The notes under the pieces are model-generated. The model saw only the letters and a list, made by a program, of their open reading frames with translations, did not search any database and was not told where the DNA came from. A stretch of DNA of 64,000 nucleotides from contig NZ_CP176395.1 of assembly GCF_046244365.1 (NCBI RefSeq), forward strand, positions 310,001-374,000, read 5' to 3'. Both the position numbers and the translations under genes were made by a program. The DNA is from Paenibacillus_V sp046244365 (GTDB lineage: Bacteria; Bacillota; Bacilli; Paenibacillales; NBRC-103111). Shown one piece after another: positions 10,344 to 21,527 of the stretch; position 1 is the stretch's first letter, and every line of letters begins with the position of its first letter.

Positions 10344-10446
10344 TGGAGATCATGATGGCTGTAGGCTGTCGGATCAATAAGCTGGTTTTACTCGCTCATG
10401 TTCAGTTTTGAAAGGGCAATGCTCTTTCTTTGGTAAACGCAAATCG

Positions 10447-10563
10447 TTTGGTGACGATGGCGGAGGGGAACCACGCGTACCCATCCCGAACACGACCGTT
10501 AAGCCCTCCAGCGCCAAGGGTACTTGATCCGCAGGGATCTGGGAGAGTAGGACGTTGCCAAGC
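10447..10563 (+). rRNA. rrf: 5S ribosomal RNA, located between 16S and 23S
   Basis: The 117-base sequence has the 5S landmarks: the TTTGGTGACGATGGCGGAGG start, CCCATCCCGAACACG, the GGGAGAGTAGGACG block and the closing GTTGCCAAGC pairing with the 5' end. It lies about 105 bases after 16S. No 5S is seen after 23S. This is not the 16S-23S-5S order of B. subtilis. Confidence 0.95.
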
Positions 10564-10564
10564 G

Positions 10565-10587
10565 AGCCCACTATTGTGGGCTTTTTT
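10565..10587 (+). terminator. Intrinsic terminator directly after 5S rRNA
   Basis: AGCCCAC, a TATT loop and GTGGGCT form a 7-bp stem followed by a T run ending at 10587. tRNA-Ile begins two bases later at 10589. It would end a 16S-5S transcript unless polymerase is in an antiterminated state. Confidence 0.75.
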
Positions 10588-10588
10588 C

Positions 10589-10665
<77 letters not shown>

Positions 10666-10752
10666 ATTACCTTTTATAAAGTGATCGTTTGGGGCTCCCC
10701 GGAAAGTACTCGGAATAAGCTTCGAAGGATAACGTCACTTTGTGGGGAATTT

Positions 10753-10828
10753 GGGGCCATAGCTCAGCTGGGAGAGCGCCTGCCTTGCAAGCAGGAGGTC
10801 AGCGGTTCGATCCCGCTTGGCTCCACCA
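10753..10828 (+). tRNA. tRNA-Ala (TGC)
   Basis: A 76-base cloverleaf with anticodon TGC and encoded CCA, in the normal spacer position with tRNA-Ile. Confidence 0.96.
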
Positions 10829-10861
10829 AACAGACTCCAGAAAATGGTTAAAAAAAACCAC

Positions 10862-10914
10862 TTGCAAAGAGTCGAAGAGATGTGTTACATTAGATCTCGC
10901 CGCTTTTGAGGCGG
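10862..10914 (+). promoter_or_regulatory. Internal promoter for 23S rRNA with 5' hairpin
   Basis: TTGCAA at 10862-10867, an 18-base spacer and TACATT at 10886-10891. CCGC-TTTTGAG-GCGG follows at 10900-10914. It has the same architecture as P1 and P2 before 16S, so 23S appears to have its own rRNA-type promoter. Confidence 0.8.
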
Positions 10915-10925
10915 TGACGTTTGTT

Positions 10926-10947
10926 CCTTGAAAACTAGATAGCGAAG
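10926..10947 (+). other. 23S rRNA processing-stem arm (5')
   Basis: CCTTGAAAACTAGAT and the bases up to 10947 pair with 13973-13993 after 23S, bracketing the mature 23S. Confidence 0.75.
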
Positions 10948-10997
10948 CAATGCAAAACATCCTTAGTTTTTTTGTAGCGATCTCGAGAGAGATCATT

Positions 10998-13916
<2,919 letters not shown>

Positions 13917-14095
13917 ACATCTTTACATCGACAGGTGTAAGGACTACGAAAGGAACAAGGATGAATGCAGAACTTCGCATCTAGTTTTCAGGGAGTAAAC
14001 CTATGCTTGAATGTGACTAGTGCACGGTAGAGCGTAGCAAGACCGCATTTGGCGATGCGGACAACCCTGTTGATAAACACGTTAACAATGAGCTT
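13917..14095 (+). other. 23S-tRNA spacer without a 5S gene
   Basis: Holds the 3' processing-stem arm for 23S at 13973-13993. No 5S-like sequence is present where B. subtilis would have one. The rest shows only short hairpins. Confidence 0.75.
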
Positions 14096-14186
14096 GGAGA
14101 GATACCCAAGAGGCTCAAGGGGACCCTCTGCTAAGGGGTTAGACTGCGTAAGTGGTGCGAGGGTTCGAATCCCTCTCTCTCCGCCA
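14096..14186 (+). tRNA. tRNA-Ser (GCT)
   Basis: A 91-base class II tRNA with a long variable arm, anticodon GCT and acceptor GGAGAGA/TCTCTCC. Confidence 0.95.
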
Positions 14187-14200
14187 TCTTTACTGAATGT

Positions 14201-14277
14201 GGCGGCGTAGCTCAGCTGGCTAGAGCGTACGGTTCATACCCGTAAGGTCGGGGGTTCGATCCCCTCTGCCGCTACCA
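14201..14277 (+). tRNA. tRNA-Met (CAT), elongator type
   Basis: A 77-base cloverleaf with anticodon CAT. A paired position 1-72 (G-U) argues against initiator tRNA. The sequence closely resembles what I recall of B. subtilis elongator tRNA-Met. Confidence 0.9.
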
Positions 14278-14315
14278 TTTTTCTTTTCAACATCCGGATT
14301 TATTCTCGTTAACAC

Positions 14316-14391
14316 GGGCGCTTAGCTCAGCTGGGAGAGCATCTGCCTTACAAGCAGAGGGTCGGCGGTTCGATCCCGTCAGCGCCCACCA
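14316..14391 (+). tRNA. tRNA-Val (TAC)
   Basis: A 76-base cloverleaf with anticodon TAC, acceptor GGGCGCT/AGCGCCC and encoded CCA. Confidence 0.95.
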
Positions 14392-14412
14392 TCTTTACTT
14401 GATATACAATAT

Positions 14413-14488
<76 letters not shown>

Positions 14489-14503
14489 GTAACAACCTCA
14501 TAT

Positions 14504-14580
14504 GGAGCTGTGGTGTAGAGGCCTAACATGCCTGCCTGTCACGCAGGAGACCGCGGGTTCGAATCCCGTCAGCTCCGCCA
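14504..14580 (+). tRNA. tRNA-Asp (GTC)
   Basis: A 77-base cloverleaf with anticodon GTC and encoded CCA. Confidence 0.95.
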
Positions 14581-14611
14581 TTTTCTTTTTTTTGCTTGTT
14601 AATGTATTTAC

Positions 14612-14687
<76 letters not shown>

Positions 14688-14748
14688 TTTACCTTTTGAT
14701 TTTCCTCATAAGGACTAGGTTCTTAGAGAAACTAAGGTAAGTTATCTT

Positions 14749-14833
14749 GGAGGATTAGTGAAGTGGCTAAACACGGCAGACTGTAAATCTGCTCTCTTCG
14801 AGTTCGGTGGTTCGAATCCATCATCCTCCACCA
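14749..14833 (+). tRNA. tRNA-Tyr (GTA)
   Basis: An 85-base class II tRNA with a long variable arm and anticodon GTA. Confidence 0.95.
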
Positions 14834-14840
14834 TTTCCAT

Positions 14841-14916
14841 GAGGCATTAGCTCAGTTGGTAGAGCACCTGACTTTTAATCAGGGTGTCGTAGGTTCGAGT
14901 CCTACATGCCTCACCA
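14841..14916 (+). tRNA. tRNA-Lys (TTT)
   Basis: A 76-base cloverleaf with anticodon TTT. It is the last gene of the tRNA cluster, just before the terminator. Confidence 0.95.
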
Positions 14917-14932
14917 GTTTTTAGACATAACC

Positions 14933-14957
14933 GAGCCCTTGAGGGCTCTTTTTTTAT
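14933..14957 (+). terminator. Terminator of the rRNA/tRNA cluster
   Basis: GAGCCC-TTGA-GGGCTC followed by a run of T residues. Confidence 0.92.
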
Positions 14958-14993
14958 TATATCTAGCGAAGCGGTGTTACAAGTGTAATGTAA

Positions 14994-15026
14994 AAGAGCC
15001 CTCCTTGAAATCCAAGGAGGGCTTTT
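14994..15026 (-). terminator. Terminator of the GMC dehydrogenase operon
   Basis: AGCCCTCCTT and AAGGAGGGCT form a 10-bp stem. There are T runs on both sides, so it may work in both directions. On the minus strand it follows the stop of the gene at 15032. Confidence 0.85.
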
Positions 15027-15031
15027 TGTCG

Positions 15032-16621
15032 TTATTTGGCGGCTGTGGTCAGCTCCATTCGTTTGGCTTTGCTTTTGATGAAGTCGGCCGTTCGGGCTGC
15101 CAGCGCCATAACGGTATTCGTCGGATTGGCTCCGCCTGAAGTGACGAAAACGCTGGCGTCGCATATATACAGATTCGGAATGTCATGCGACTGGCAGTAT
15201 GCGTTCACGACGGATTCTTGAGGATCGGAGCCCATCCGGCATCCTCCCATCAGATGGCCGGTATCTTCGGTGACGTATTCCACTTTACCTTCTGCAGCAC
15301 GCAGAATGGAACTCATCATCTCCACGGCATGCGTTATCAGCTTACGGTCGTTATCCCCATAACTGAAGGTTACCTTGGCGCGAGGCAAGCCATTGGCATC
15401 TTTGTCTTCCGCCAATGCGACACGGTTTGCGGCTTGGGGCAGCACCTCGCCTACCATAGTGACCCTTCCGTAAAAGTTGTAGTCGAGTGCGGTTTCCCGA
15501 AGCCGTTTCCCCCATACCGGCGTACCTGTCATAAGGGATATGCCCTGTGCAAACCCGACAGGTCGGGCTCCGTGCGCATGAAGCGTGTAGCCGCGAACAA
15601 ACCCTCTGGCGTTGTCCGTTTCATAAAACTGCTGGGTACTGGCAAGCACGGGTGTTCCTTTATAAATACGAATTTCTTCTTCGAACTTGGCGTACACGTC
15701 ATTGCTGCTATGGGGCATGATGGCTTTGCCTACCCATCCGCTGCCGTTGGCGAGCCCGTCCGGAAACTGAGCGTTGGCGGAGTGAAGCAGGAGACGAGGA
15801 TTCTCGATGACGAAAGCCGATAAAATGACGATTTTGGCGCGCTGTTCATAGGTCGTTCCGTCGTGCACGAAGGTTACCCCTTTGGCAAGACCGTCTTTGC
15901 CCGTCAATATTTGCGTAACCGTGCAGTCAGGCAGCACTTCCGCTCCGGCCCGGATAGCCTTTGGGATATGAACGATCAAGGTGCTGAATTTTGCGTTCGG
16001 CATGCAGCCTTGATTGCAAAAACCTCTGTTGATGCATGGCGGCCGATCCTCGAAGGGGGCGGATAAGATCGCGAGCGGCGTTACGGCGGTCTCAATCTGC
16101 AGCTTGCTGCATCCGTTCTGGAACATGTAAGCATTCGGGCTGAGCGGATCCCGTTCGGGGTAAGGATAAGGACCGCGGAATGGACCCCAGGGGAAATGCC
16201 GGGGGCCGGATATGGCCAGCTCTTTTTCAATTTTATCGTAATAGGGCTCCAAGTCGCGGTAACGGATCGGCCAGTCTTCGGCAACCCCGTCATAGGTACG
16301 AACGGCGAAATCGGATTCGTGAAAACGAAGAAATACGCCTGTAAAATGAACGGTTCCACCGCCGATGCCGCGGCCGGAATTGTTGTGACCGAGAGTAAGC
16401 GGGTCAGTACCGTCGACGATCCGCGTATCCTGCCAAGAGAGGCTTTTCATCGAAAGCTCGGCGCTGGCGAACTCTTTTTGCGGATCGCGCATCGGACCGG
16501 CATCCAGTACGACGACACGCATACCGGCTTCGCTCAGTTCCTTAGCGATTACCCCGCCGGCTGCACCGGCTCCTACGATAACGGCGTCGACTTCCTCGTT
16601 CGCGTATTTGCGGTTTAACAA
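15032..16621 (-). CDS. GMC-family flavin dehydrogenase, large subunit (gluconate/glucose dehydrogenase-like)
   Basis: A 529-residue FAD-dependent GMC oxidoreductase. The FAD-binding Rossmann motif is VIVGAGAAGGVIAKE at residues 14-28. The C-terminal catalytic region holds GHLMGGCRMG and the GANPTNTV Asn. Cys196, Cys202 and Cys206 are spaced C-x5-C-x3-C, resembling the iron-sulfur cysteines of the three-subunit membrane-linked sugar dehydrogenases (FAD-glucose or fructose dehydrogenase type). The substrate is unknown; an alcohol or sugar group is expected. The start is TTG with GGGAG 8 bases upstream. It ends an operon with a small subunit and a membrane protein. There is no signal peptide, so its location is uncertain. 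Confidence 0.85.
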   Translation of the reverse strand: MLNRKYANEEVDAVIVGAGAAGGVIAKELSEAGMRVVVLDAGPMRDPQKEFASAELSMKSLSWQDTRIVDGTDPLTLGHNNSGRGIGGGTVHFTGVFLRFHESDFAVRTYDGVAEDWPIRYRDLEPYYDKIEKELAISGPRHFPWGPFRGPYPYPERDPLSPNAYMFQNGCSKLQIETAVTPLAILSAPFEDRPPCINRGFCNQGCMPNAKFSTLIVHIPKAIRAGAEVLPDCTVTQILTGKDGLAKGVTFVHDGTTYEQRAKIVILSAFVIENPRLLLHSANAQFPDGLANGSGWVGKAIMPHSSNDVYAKFEEEIRIYKGTPVLASTQQFYETDNARGFVRGYTLHAHGARPVGFAQGISLMTGTPVWGKRLRETALDYNFYGRVTMVGEVLPQAANRVALAEDKDANGLPRAKVTFSYGDNDRKLITHAVEMMSSILRAAEGKVEYVTEDTGHLMGGCRMGSDPQESVVNAYCQSHDIPNLYICDASVFVTSGGANPTNTVMALAARTADFIKSKAKRMELTTAAK

Positions 16622-16661
16622 ACGGACTCCCGCCTTTCGTTCAAAATGGACGTATGTGCAT

Positions 16662-17255
16662 TCATTTCATTCTGACCGCTTCCCAAGGATCGGTTTGTCC
16701 GATTGCGGTTCGAACGTACCCCCTCGGGTAGGCCGGACCGCCATAGCCGATTTCCGACCATATTTGTGGATGCGAATAATAGGCCTCGACCGTCAACGAC
16801 AGCAGTTTAAGAAAAAGCGCCTTCGGCGGCACGCTCCAAAACGTACCCGTTTCCGTCCCGCCTTCGCTCCAGTCCGCCATGTACTGCAGTTGGACGTTTT
16901 CCTCCAGGGCATAAAAGTGATTCGCGTAGGTTGCTAGCGTGTAATCTTCGATCGACTTCAAGCCAAGACGGACAAGCGATCTCTCGTCCGGTACGCCGGC
17001 TTTGCGCTGGCCTTCGCCAATGGAGCGAAACAAGGTGTCGTCAATATGATCGATCACATTCTGTATGATGTCGCCACGCGTATCGTCGACAAGCAGCGTA
17101 CAGATCGAGCGAAGCAGCTCGGCTTCTTCCAGAGTAAGAAACGGATGTTCGCTTTCCCGCAGGAGACGGCTTGAAACGATCGTTTGCGTATGCGAATCCC
17201 AGTTCGGTTTCTCCTTCATGACGTCGTAATCCATGTAGTGCGTCGATTGGGCCAT
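16662..17255 (-). CDS. Gluconate 2-dehydrogenase subunit 3 family protein
   Basis: The small partner of the GMC flavoprotein downstream; the family usually stabilises or helps export the large subunit. From this start it has 197 residues. The domain runs from LTLEEAELLRSICTLLVDD to the C-terminal AIGQTDPWEAVR, with conserved ADWSEGGTETGTFWSV. The frame stays open far upstream, but the ATG at 17255 has GGGGGTG 6 bases before it. The ATG at 17261 overlaps the previous stop and lacks usable spacing. No twin-arginine motif is visible, although many relatives carry a Tat signal on this subunit. Confidence 0.82.
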   Translation of the reverse strand: MAQSTHYMDYDVMKEKPNWDSHTQTIVSSRLLRESEHPFLTLEEAELLRSICTLLVDDTRGDIIQNVIDHIDDTLFRSIGEGQRKAGVPDERSLVRLGLKSIEDYTLATYANHFYALEENVQLQYMADWSEGGTETGTFWSVPPKALFLKLLSLTVEAYYSHPQIWSEIGYGGPAYPRGYVRTAIGQTDPWEAVRMK

Positions 17256-17260
17256 CCTCA

Positions 17261-17653
17261 TCACCCCCAGTAGACGGCCGCAAGCCCAAGCGCGCCGATA
17301 GCGGAGAACAGCAGCGGCAGTATGACAGGCGGGCCGATGAGAAAATTCCGCGGCGCCCAGCCCCCTACGCGCACTCCGACACCGTGGAAATGATAATAAA
17401 ACCCGACGGCTCCGGCTCCGATCGCTATCCACATAAGCAGAGCGAATAAGGTGAGCAGCCATTCGCTTTTGGATAAGGCGAGCAGAAGTCCGGCTATCGT
17501 GAAAATAGGGGAAGCGACGACCGGGGCCCACATCGCTTTATGGTGGAAGTTTTGCCGGTAATGCGACATGGTGACCTGAACGCCTATCATGAGATAGGCG
17601 GCCGCAACGAACAAAACGAGGAACCGCTCTATGGTCCAGCCATTCCAATTCAT
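17261..17653 (-). CDS. Four-helix membrane protein of the GMC dehydrogenase operon
   Basis: A 130-residue integral membrane protein with about four predicted helices (residues roughly 9-27, 43-61, 64-86 and 103-127). It has no haem-binding CxxCH. It is the first gene of the minus-strand operon, and its stop overlaps the alternative ATG of the next gene. It may anchor the dehydrogenase to the membrane or pass electrons to quinone in place of the usual cytochrome subunit; this is inferred from context only. I do not recognise a named family. Confidence 0.75.
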   Translation of the reverse strand: MNWNGWTIERFLVLFVAAAYLMIGVQVTMSHYRQNFHHKAMWAPVVASPIFTIAGLLLALSKSEWLLTLFALLMWIAIGAGAVGFYYHFHGVGVRVGGWAPRNFLIGPPVILPLLFSAIGALGLAAVYWG

Positions 17654-17808
17654 GGATATCCTGCCTTTCTATTGGGAAGGGTAGACTTTCCTGCACCCAT
17701 TATCCCCTTTCTTGCCGGAAACCATCCGCCGGAACCGTACGCTGCTGCGGGCAACCATAATTTTCATATTTATTTGCATGATCTTGGAGAGAACGGGGGA
17801 ATCTAGTC

Positions 17809-18720
17809 ATGGTTTGGACGAGAAAACCAAGCGACATACCATCTAAACGATTATGGAGGGAATCAAGCGTTTCTATGAAGAAATGGAGAAAAAGCCATGC
17901 GGTTTGCGCAACCGCTGCACTGGCGCTCGCGTCAGGGTTGTTTGGGCATGACCAAACGGCTCGTGCGGCTGCAGAACCGCAGCATGCGTCAACGGCGGGA
18001 GTAGGCAAAGCAGCGAATGCTTCGTTAAACCAAAGGCAGGGAGCGCATGCGGAAAGCTACATTTTGGACGCTTATGAGACGCTTCAATATGAATTGCCGA
18101 AGCGGCCGGATAGTCCGGAAGCGATAAACAAACTCGCCGTGCAGACGATAGAGGAGCTTGAGGCCGGAGATATCGTGTATTTCGGCATTGGCGCGCAAGT
18201 AGAAGGAAGAGGCATCTATATCGGCAACGGTCAATACGTATGCGATGCCGACAACCGGCAGGAACGTACCGTCCGAAGCGTGAGCGGAGAGCTAAAGTCG
18301 CAGTTTCTCGGAGGAAGGCGTATTTTATCCGAACAGGACCGTCTACGAATCCAACTTATTCTCGATGCCAGCAAATACATAGGAACGCCATACGTTTTCG
18401 GAGCGGCTTACGGGCAAACCGGGACCTTCGACTGTTCCTCCTTTACGAAGACGGTGTATCACCAGAACGGCATCGCCCTGCCGCGCGTTTCGAGGGATCA
18501 AGCGAAGCTTGGTACTCGCGTAAATAAGAGCGAACTGAAGGCAGGCGATCTTGTCTTTTTTGCGGATAAACAGCCGAAAGGGCGGATCGGCCATGTAGGC
18601 ATTTATGCCGGTGACGGAATGATGATTCATACGTACCAGAACAAGGGCGTAACCTATTCGAGCATTCAAAACAACTGGTGGGCCAATCATTACGTGACGG
18701 CGCGCCGCATTATCGACTAG
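17809..18720 (+). CDS. Secreted NlpC/P60-family peptidoglycan hydrolase with degenerate N-terminal repeat
   Basis: A probable cell-wall endopeptidase that cuts stem peptides. The product is 303 residues from this ATG, which has GGGGGA 8 bases upstream. A second ATG at 17875 begins the signal peptide proper (MKKWRKSHAV...) but has poorer spacing. A hydrophobic segment at about 31-45 and Ala-rich cleavage site at about 51-55 predict export. The catalytic domain (about 182-302) has Cys209 in FDCSSF, His262 in GHVGIY and His274. Residues 113-172 repeat the domain end (GDIVYF, GIYIGNGQYV) without catalytic residues. No wall-binding domain is obvious. Confidence 0.87.
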   Translation: MVWTRKPSDIPSKRLWRESSVSMKKWRKSHAVCATAALALASGLFGHDQTARAAAEPQHASTAGVGKAANASLNQRQGAHAESYILDAYETLQYELPKRPDSPEAINKLAVQTIEELEAGDIVYFGIGAQVEGRGIYIGNGQYVCDADNRQERTVRSVSGELKSQFLGGRRILSEQDRLRIQLILDASKYIGTPYVFGAAYGQTGTFDCSSFTKTVYHQNGIALPRVSRDQAKLGTRVNKSELKAGDLVFFADKQPKGRIGHVGIYAGDGMMIHTYQNKGVTYSSIQNNWWANHYVTARRIID

Positions 18721-18744
18721 TCCCGCCTAGCTGCGGGCAACCCG

Positions 18745-18787
18745 GAAACCCTTGGGCCGTTATTGAAACGGCTTAGGGGTTTCTTTC
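18745..18787 (+). terminator. Terminator of the NlpC/P60 gene
   Basis: GAAACCC (18745) pairs with GGGTTTC, with an inner GCCGTT-ATTG-AACGGC stem, followed by TTTC. Confidence 0.8.
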
Positions 18788-18899
18788 GTAATGCAGAGGG
18801 GGTATCATAATACGTACAGGCAGTCGAATATGCTGATGTATAGGGATGCTCGAAATGGAGCCGGTCACGCCGTTTTGGCAAACCTTGGAGGTATCGCTT

Positions 18900-20006
18900 A
18901 TGGAATGGGAACGGATTAGAGGTCAACTGGGGGCCATTTTACAAGCGCCGGTACAGGTTGGCAAAATGCCGCAGCAAGAGTGGAGCCGCTTAGCGCAAGA
19001 ACAAACGGCCGGGAACAAACCGGGGGCAAGCGTTACCGATCGCGGGCAGCTGTCGTTCATGCTGGAAGCCGCGGGAAGGGAGGTAAGCGTGCTTACCGTC
19101 GAGGAGGTGCTGCTGACTTCTGCGGAAAGGCAGCTCGTGGAACTGATGATCGAGACTTGCCGCCTGCACGAAAAGCCGAGAATGACCGCTGCCGGCGAGG
19201 ATGAGCGGAGAGCGAATCTCGTCAAGGACTGGTTTTATCGCCAGCTTGAGCTTGCCGATCCGTACGGGGAGATGCCAGATTCGCTGGCCGCCCAATTGTC
19301 GATGTACTCCACGAAAATTCCGCTGCTTCTTTACGGCGATTACTCGGATAACCGGAACGCGCAGTATCAGGATTTAAAAAAACTGCTCGATTCGTTCTTC
19401 GACGCCGAAATCGTACTTATCCCGCTTATGGATAAAGAGTGGCTGATTCTCGGCTCCGAGCAGCTGCTTGCGGAAAGCAGCGAGGACAGGGATGACGGGG
19501 GCGAAAGCCTCGAAGAATCGCTTGCATCGATCTGCTCGGGGTTATATGAAATGCTTTCCAGCGAGTGGGTCGGCGAATGTCATTTGTCCGTCCATTTTCC
19601 GATCATACCAGCCAAGTCTCTGATGGGGACGATTCTCCAAATGCGCGAAACGATGGCGCTCGGAAGAACCTACGAGCTGGGCAGCAGCATCCATTTGCCG
19701 TGGAAGCTGCACTTGGAGAAGCTGCTGATCGCGGTGCCGGAGACCGAGAAGCAGCGGTTTGTGGAACGGGTGCTGAAGCATGTGGACCATATGCTCGATT
19801 CCGAGACGCAATCGACGCTGGAGCAGTTTTTTGCGCTCGATTGCAACGTCAGCGAGACGGCCAAAAAGCTGTATATTCACCGTAATACGCTGTTATACCG
19901 GCTCGATAAGTTCAAACAGGAGACCGGTCTTGACGTTCGAAACTTTACGGATGCGGTTTTAGTCAAGGTAGCGATGCTTTTGTATAAAGTGACGAAAAGG
20001 AAGTAA
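18900..20006 (+). CDS. PucR/CdaR-type transcriptional regulator
   Basis: A 368-residue regulator whose C-terminus (about residues 305-365) is the PucR helix-turn-helix domain: LDCNVSETAKKLYIHRNTLL then YRLDKFKQETGLDVRNFTDA. The N-terminal 300 residues contain no sensor motif I can name. The start is chosen at the ATG with GGAGG 8 bases upstream; an earlier in-frame ATG at 18846 lacks a good ribosome site. It lies alone between terminators. Its position just before the sugar ABC ATPase hints at a link to carbohydrate uptake, but nothing shows it. Confidence 0.83.
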   Translation: MEWERIRGQLGAILQAPVQVGKMPQQEWSRLAQEQTAGNKPGASVTDRGQLSFMLEAAGREVSVLTVEEVLLTSAERQLVELMIETCRLHEKPRMTAAGEDERRANLVKDWFYRQLELADPYGEMPDSLAAQLSMYSTKIPLLLYGDYSDNRNAQYQDLKKLLDSFFDAEIVLIPLMDKEWLILGSEQLLAESSEDRDDGGESLEESLASICSGLYEMLSSEWVGECHLSVHFPIIPAKSLMGTILQMRETMALGRTYELGSSIHLPWKLHLEKLLIAVPETEKQRFVERVLKHVDHMLDSETQSTLEQFFALDCNVSETAKKLYIHRNTLLYRLDKFKQETGLDVRNFTDAVLVKVAMLLYKVTKRK

Positions 20007-20098
20007 ATTTTTTGTACAGATTGTGCATAGCCATTTGGGCGTCGGTCAGTTAAGATAAGGGTATACTTTTTGATAAACGATATGTGGGAGGAATAGAC

Positions 20099-21220
20099 AT
20101 GGCAGGCGTACGCTTACACCATATTGTGAAGAAATATCCGGGCAACGATGAAGCAACGGTTAAAGACTTCCATCTCGACATTAAGGACAAGGAATTTGTC
20201 GTTCTCGTCGGAGGATCCGGTTGCGGTAAATCGACAACGCTGCGGATGATTGCCGGTCTCGAAGAAATTACAGCAGGTGAATTGTACATCGGCGACCGTC
20301 TTGTAAACGATGTGGCTCCGAAAGACCGCGATATCGCGATGGTATTCCAATCGTACGCTTTGTATCCGCATATGAACGTTTATCAAAACATGGCGTTCGG
20401 ATTGAAACTTCGTAAGTTCAAAAAAGCCGACATCGACGCGCGCGTTCGCGAAGCGGCTAAAATTCTCGATATCGAGCACTTGCTCGACCGTAAACCGAAA
20501 GCATTGTCCGGCGGACAACGTCAACGTGTCGCCCTCGGCCGTGCGATCGTCCGTGAGCCTCAAGTGTTCCTGATGGACGAACCGTTGTCCAACCTTGACG
20601 CTAAGCTTCGTGTAGCGATGCGTGCGGAAATCAGCAAGCTGCACAAACGTTTGGGTACAACCGTTATCTACGTAACGCATGACCAAACGGAAGCAATGAC
20701 GATGGGCGAGCGGATCGTCGTAATGGAAAGCGGCGTAATTCAACAAGCGGCTACTCCTGAAGAAATCTACAACCACCCGGTTAATATGTTCGTTGCAGGC
20801 TTTATCGGATCGCCTTCGATGAACTTCATCACGGGCAACCTTGCTGAACAAGGCGGATCCGTTCTATTCAAAGCAAACGGCGTTAGCGTAGAGCTTCCGG
20901 AAGGCAAAGCAAAAGTTCTTCGCGACAAAGGCTACATCGGCAAAGAAGTCGTACTCGGCGTTCGTCCGGAAGACATCCACGAAGAGCCAATCTTCCTGGA
21001 AGGATCCCCGAACACGATCGTGAATGCGTTCATCGAAGTTGCTGAGAACCTTGGTCACGAAATGTACCTGTACCTGAACGGCATGGGCAAAGACAGCGTC
21101 ATTGCTCGCGTAGACGGCCGTGCAGGTTTCAAAGAAGGTACGAACGTTAAGCTTGCGCTCGACATGAACAAAGCGCACTTCTTCGACAAAGATTCGTCGC
21201 TTTCGATCTTCTCGAACTAA
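20099..21220 (+). CDS. Sugar ABC transporter ATP-binding protein (MsmX/UgpC/MalK type)
   Basis: Energises carbohydrate import by binding the membrane permeases of several sugar systems. It has 373 residues. Walker A is GGSGCGKST at 38-46, the signature is LSGGQRQR at 136-143, Walker B is VFLMDEP and the switch His is in YVTHDQTEAM. The C-terminal MalK-like regulatory domain is present (GVRPEDIH). GGGAGGA precedes the ATG at 20099. No permease or binding protein adjoins it, as for B. subtilis MsmX, which serves many importers. Codon choice looks more biased than that of its neighbours, suggesting high expression. Confidence 0.92.
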   Translation: MAGVRLHHIVKKYPGNDEATVKDFHLDIKDKEFVVLVGGSGCGKSTTLRMIAGLEEITAGELYIGDRLVNDVAPKDRDIAMVFQSYALYPHMNVYQNMAFGLKLRKFKKADIDARVREAAKILDIEHLLDRKPKALSGGQRQRVALGRAIVREPQVFLMDEPLSNLDAKLRVAMRAEISKLHKRLGTTVIYVTHDQTEAMTMGERIVVMESGVIQQAATPEEIYNHPVNMFVAGFIGSPSMNFITGNLAEQGGSVLFKANGVSVELPEGKAKVLRDKGYIGKEVVLGVRPEDIHEEPIFLEGSPNTIVNAFIEVAENLGHEMYLYLNGMGKDSVIARVDGRAGFKEGTNVKLALDMNKAHFFDKDSSLSIFSN

Positions 21221-21238
21221 TCGAAACGGCGTGCCAAG

Positions 21239-21267
21239 AGGCCAGCTCATCAGAGCTGGTCTTTTTT
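21239..21267 (+). terminator. Terminator of the ABC ATPase gene
   Basis: AGGCCAGCTC, ATCA loop and GAGCTGGTCT form a 10-bp stem followed by T residues. Confidence 0.92.
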
Positions 21268-21527
21268 GTTGCTTACCTGGGGCGGATTCCCGGCTGCCGA
21301 TAACGGCATGCAAGGATCAAGTTTGGCTGTACGTCCGCCCGGCTAAAATCCTCAATCGGACTAAGCGGGTTTGCGGGCCAATTTTACTAACGATCGGTTG
21401 CTTTCATCTTCCAATTGAATTACGATGGAACTATCTTTGAAAAATCGGGTTCGATTTCATAATGGTTCCTGACAACAAGTTACTGCAGGCTGGCGTTTAT
21501 GTTTAGAGTTGAGAGGAGTCTGGGACG
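21268..21527 (+). other. Intergenic stretch before hprK
   Basis: No gene is supported. A possible promoter is TTGAAA at 21437-21442 with CATAAT at 21458-21463 (15-base spacer, weak). Confidence 0.5.

Noticed and set aside
13917..14095. A second 5S gene after 23S
   Set aside because: Only the 23S processing arm is present; none of the 5S blocks can be found.
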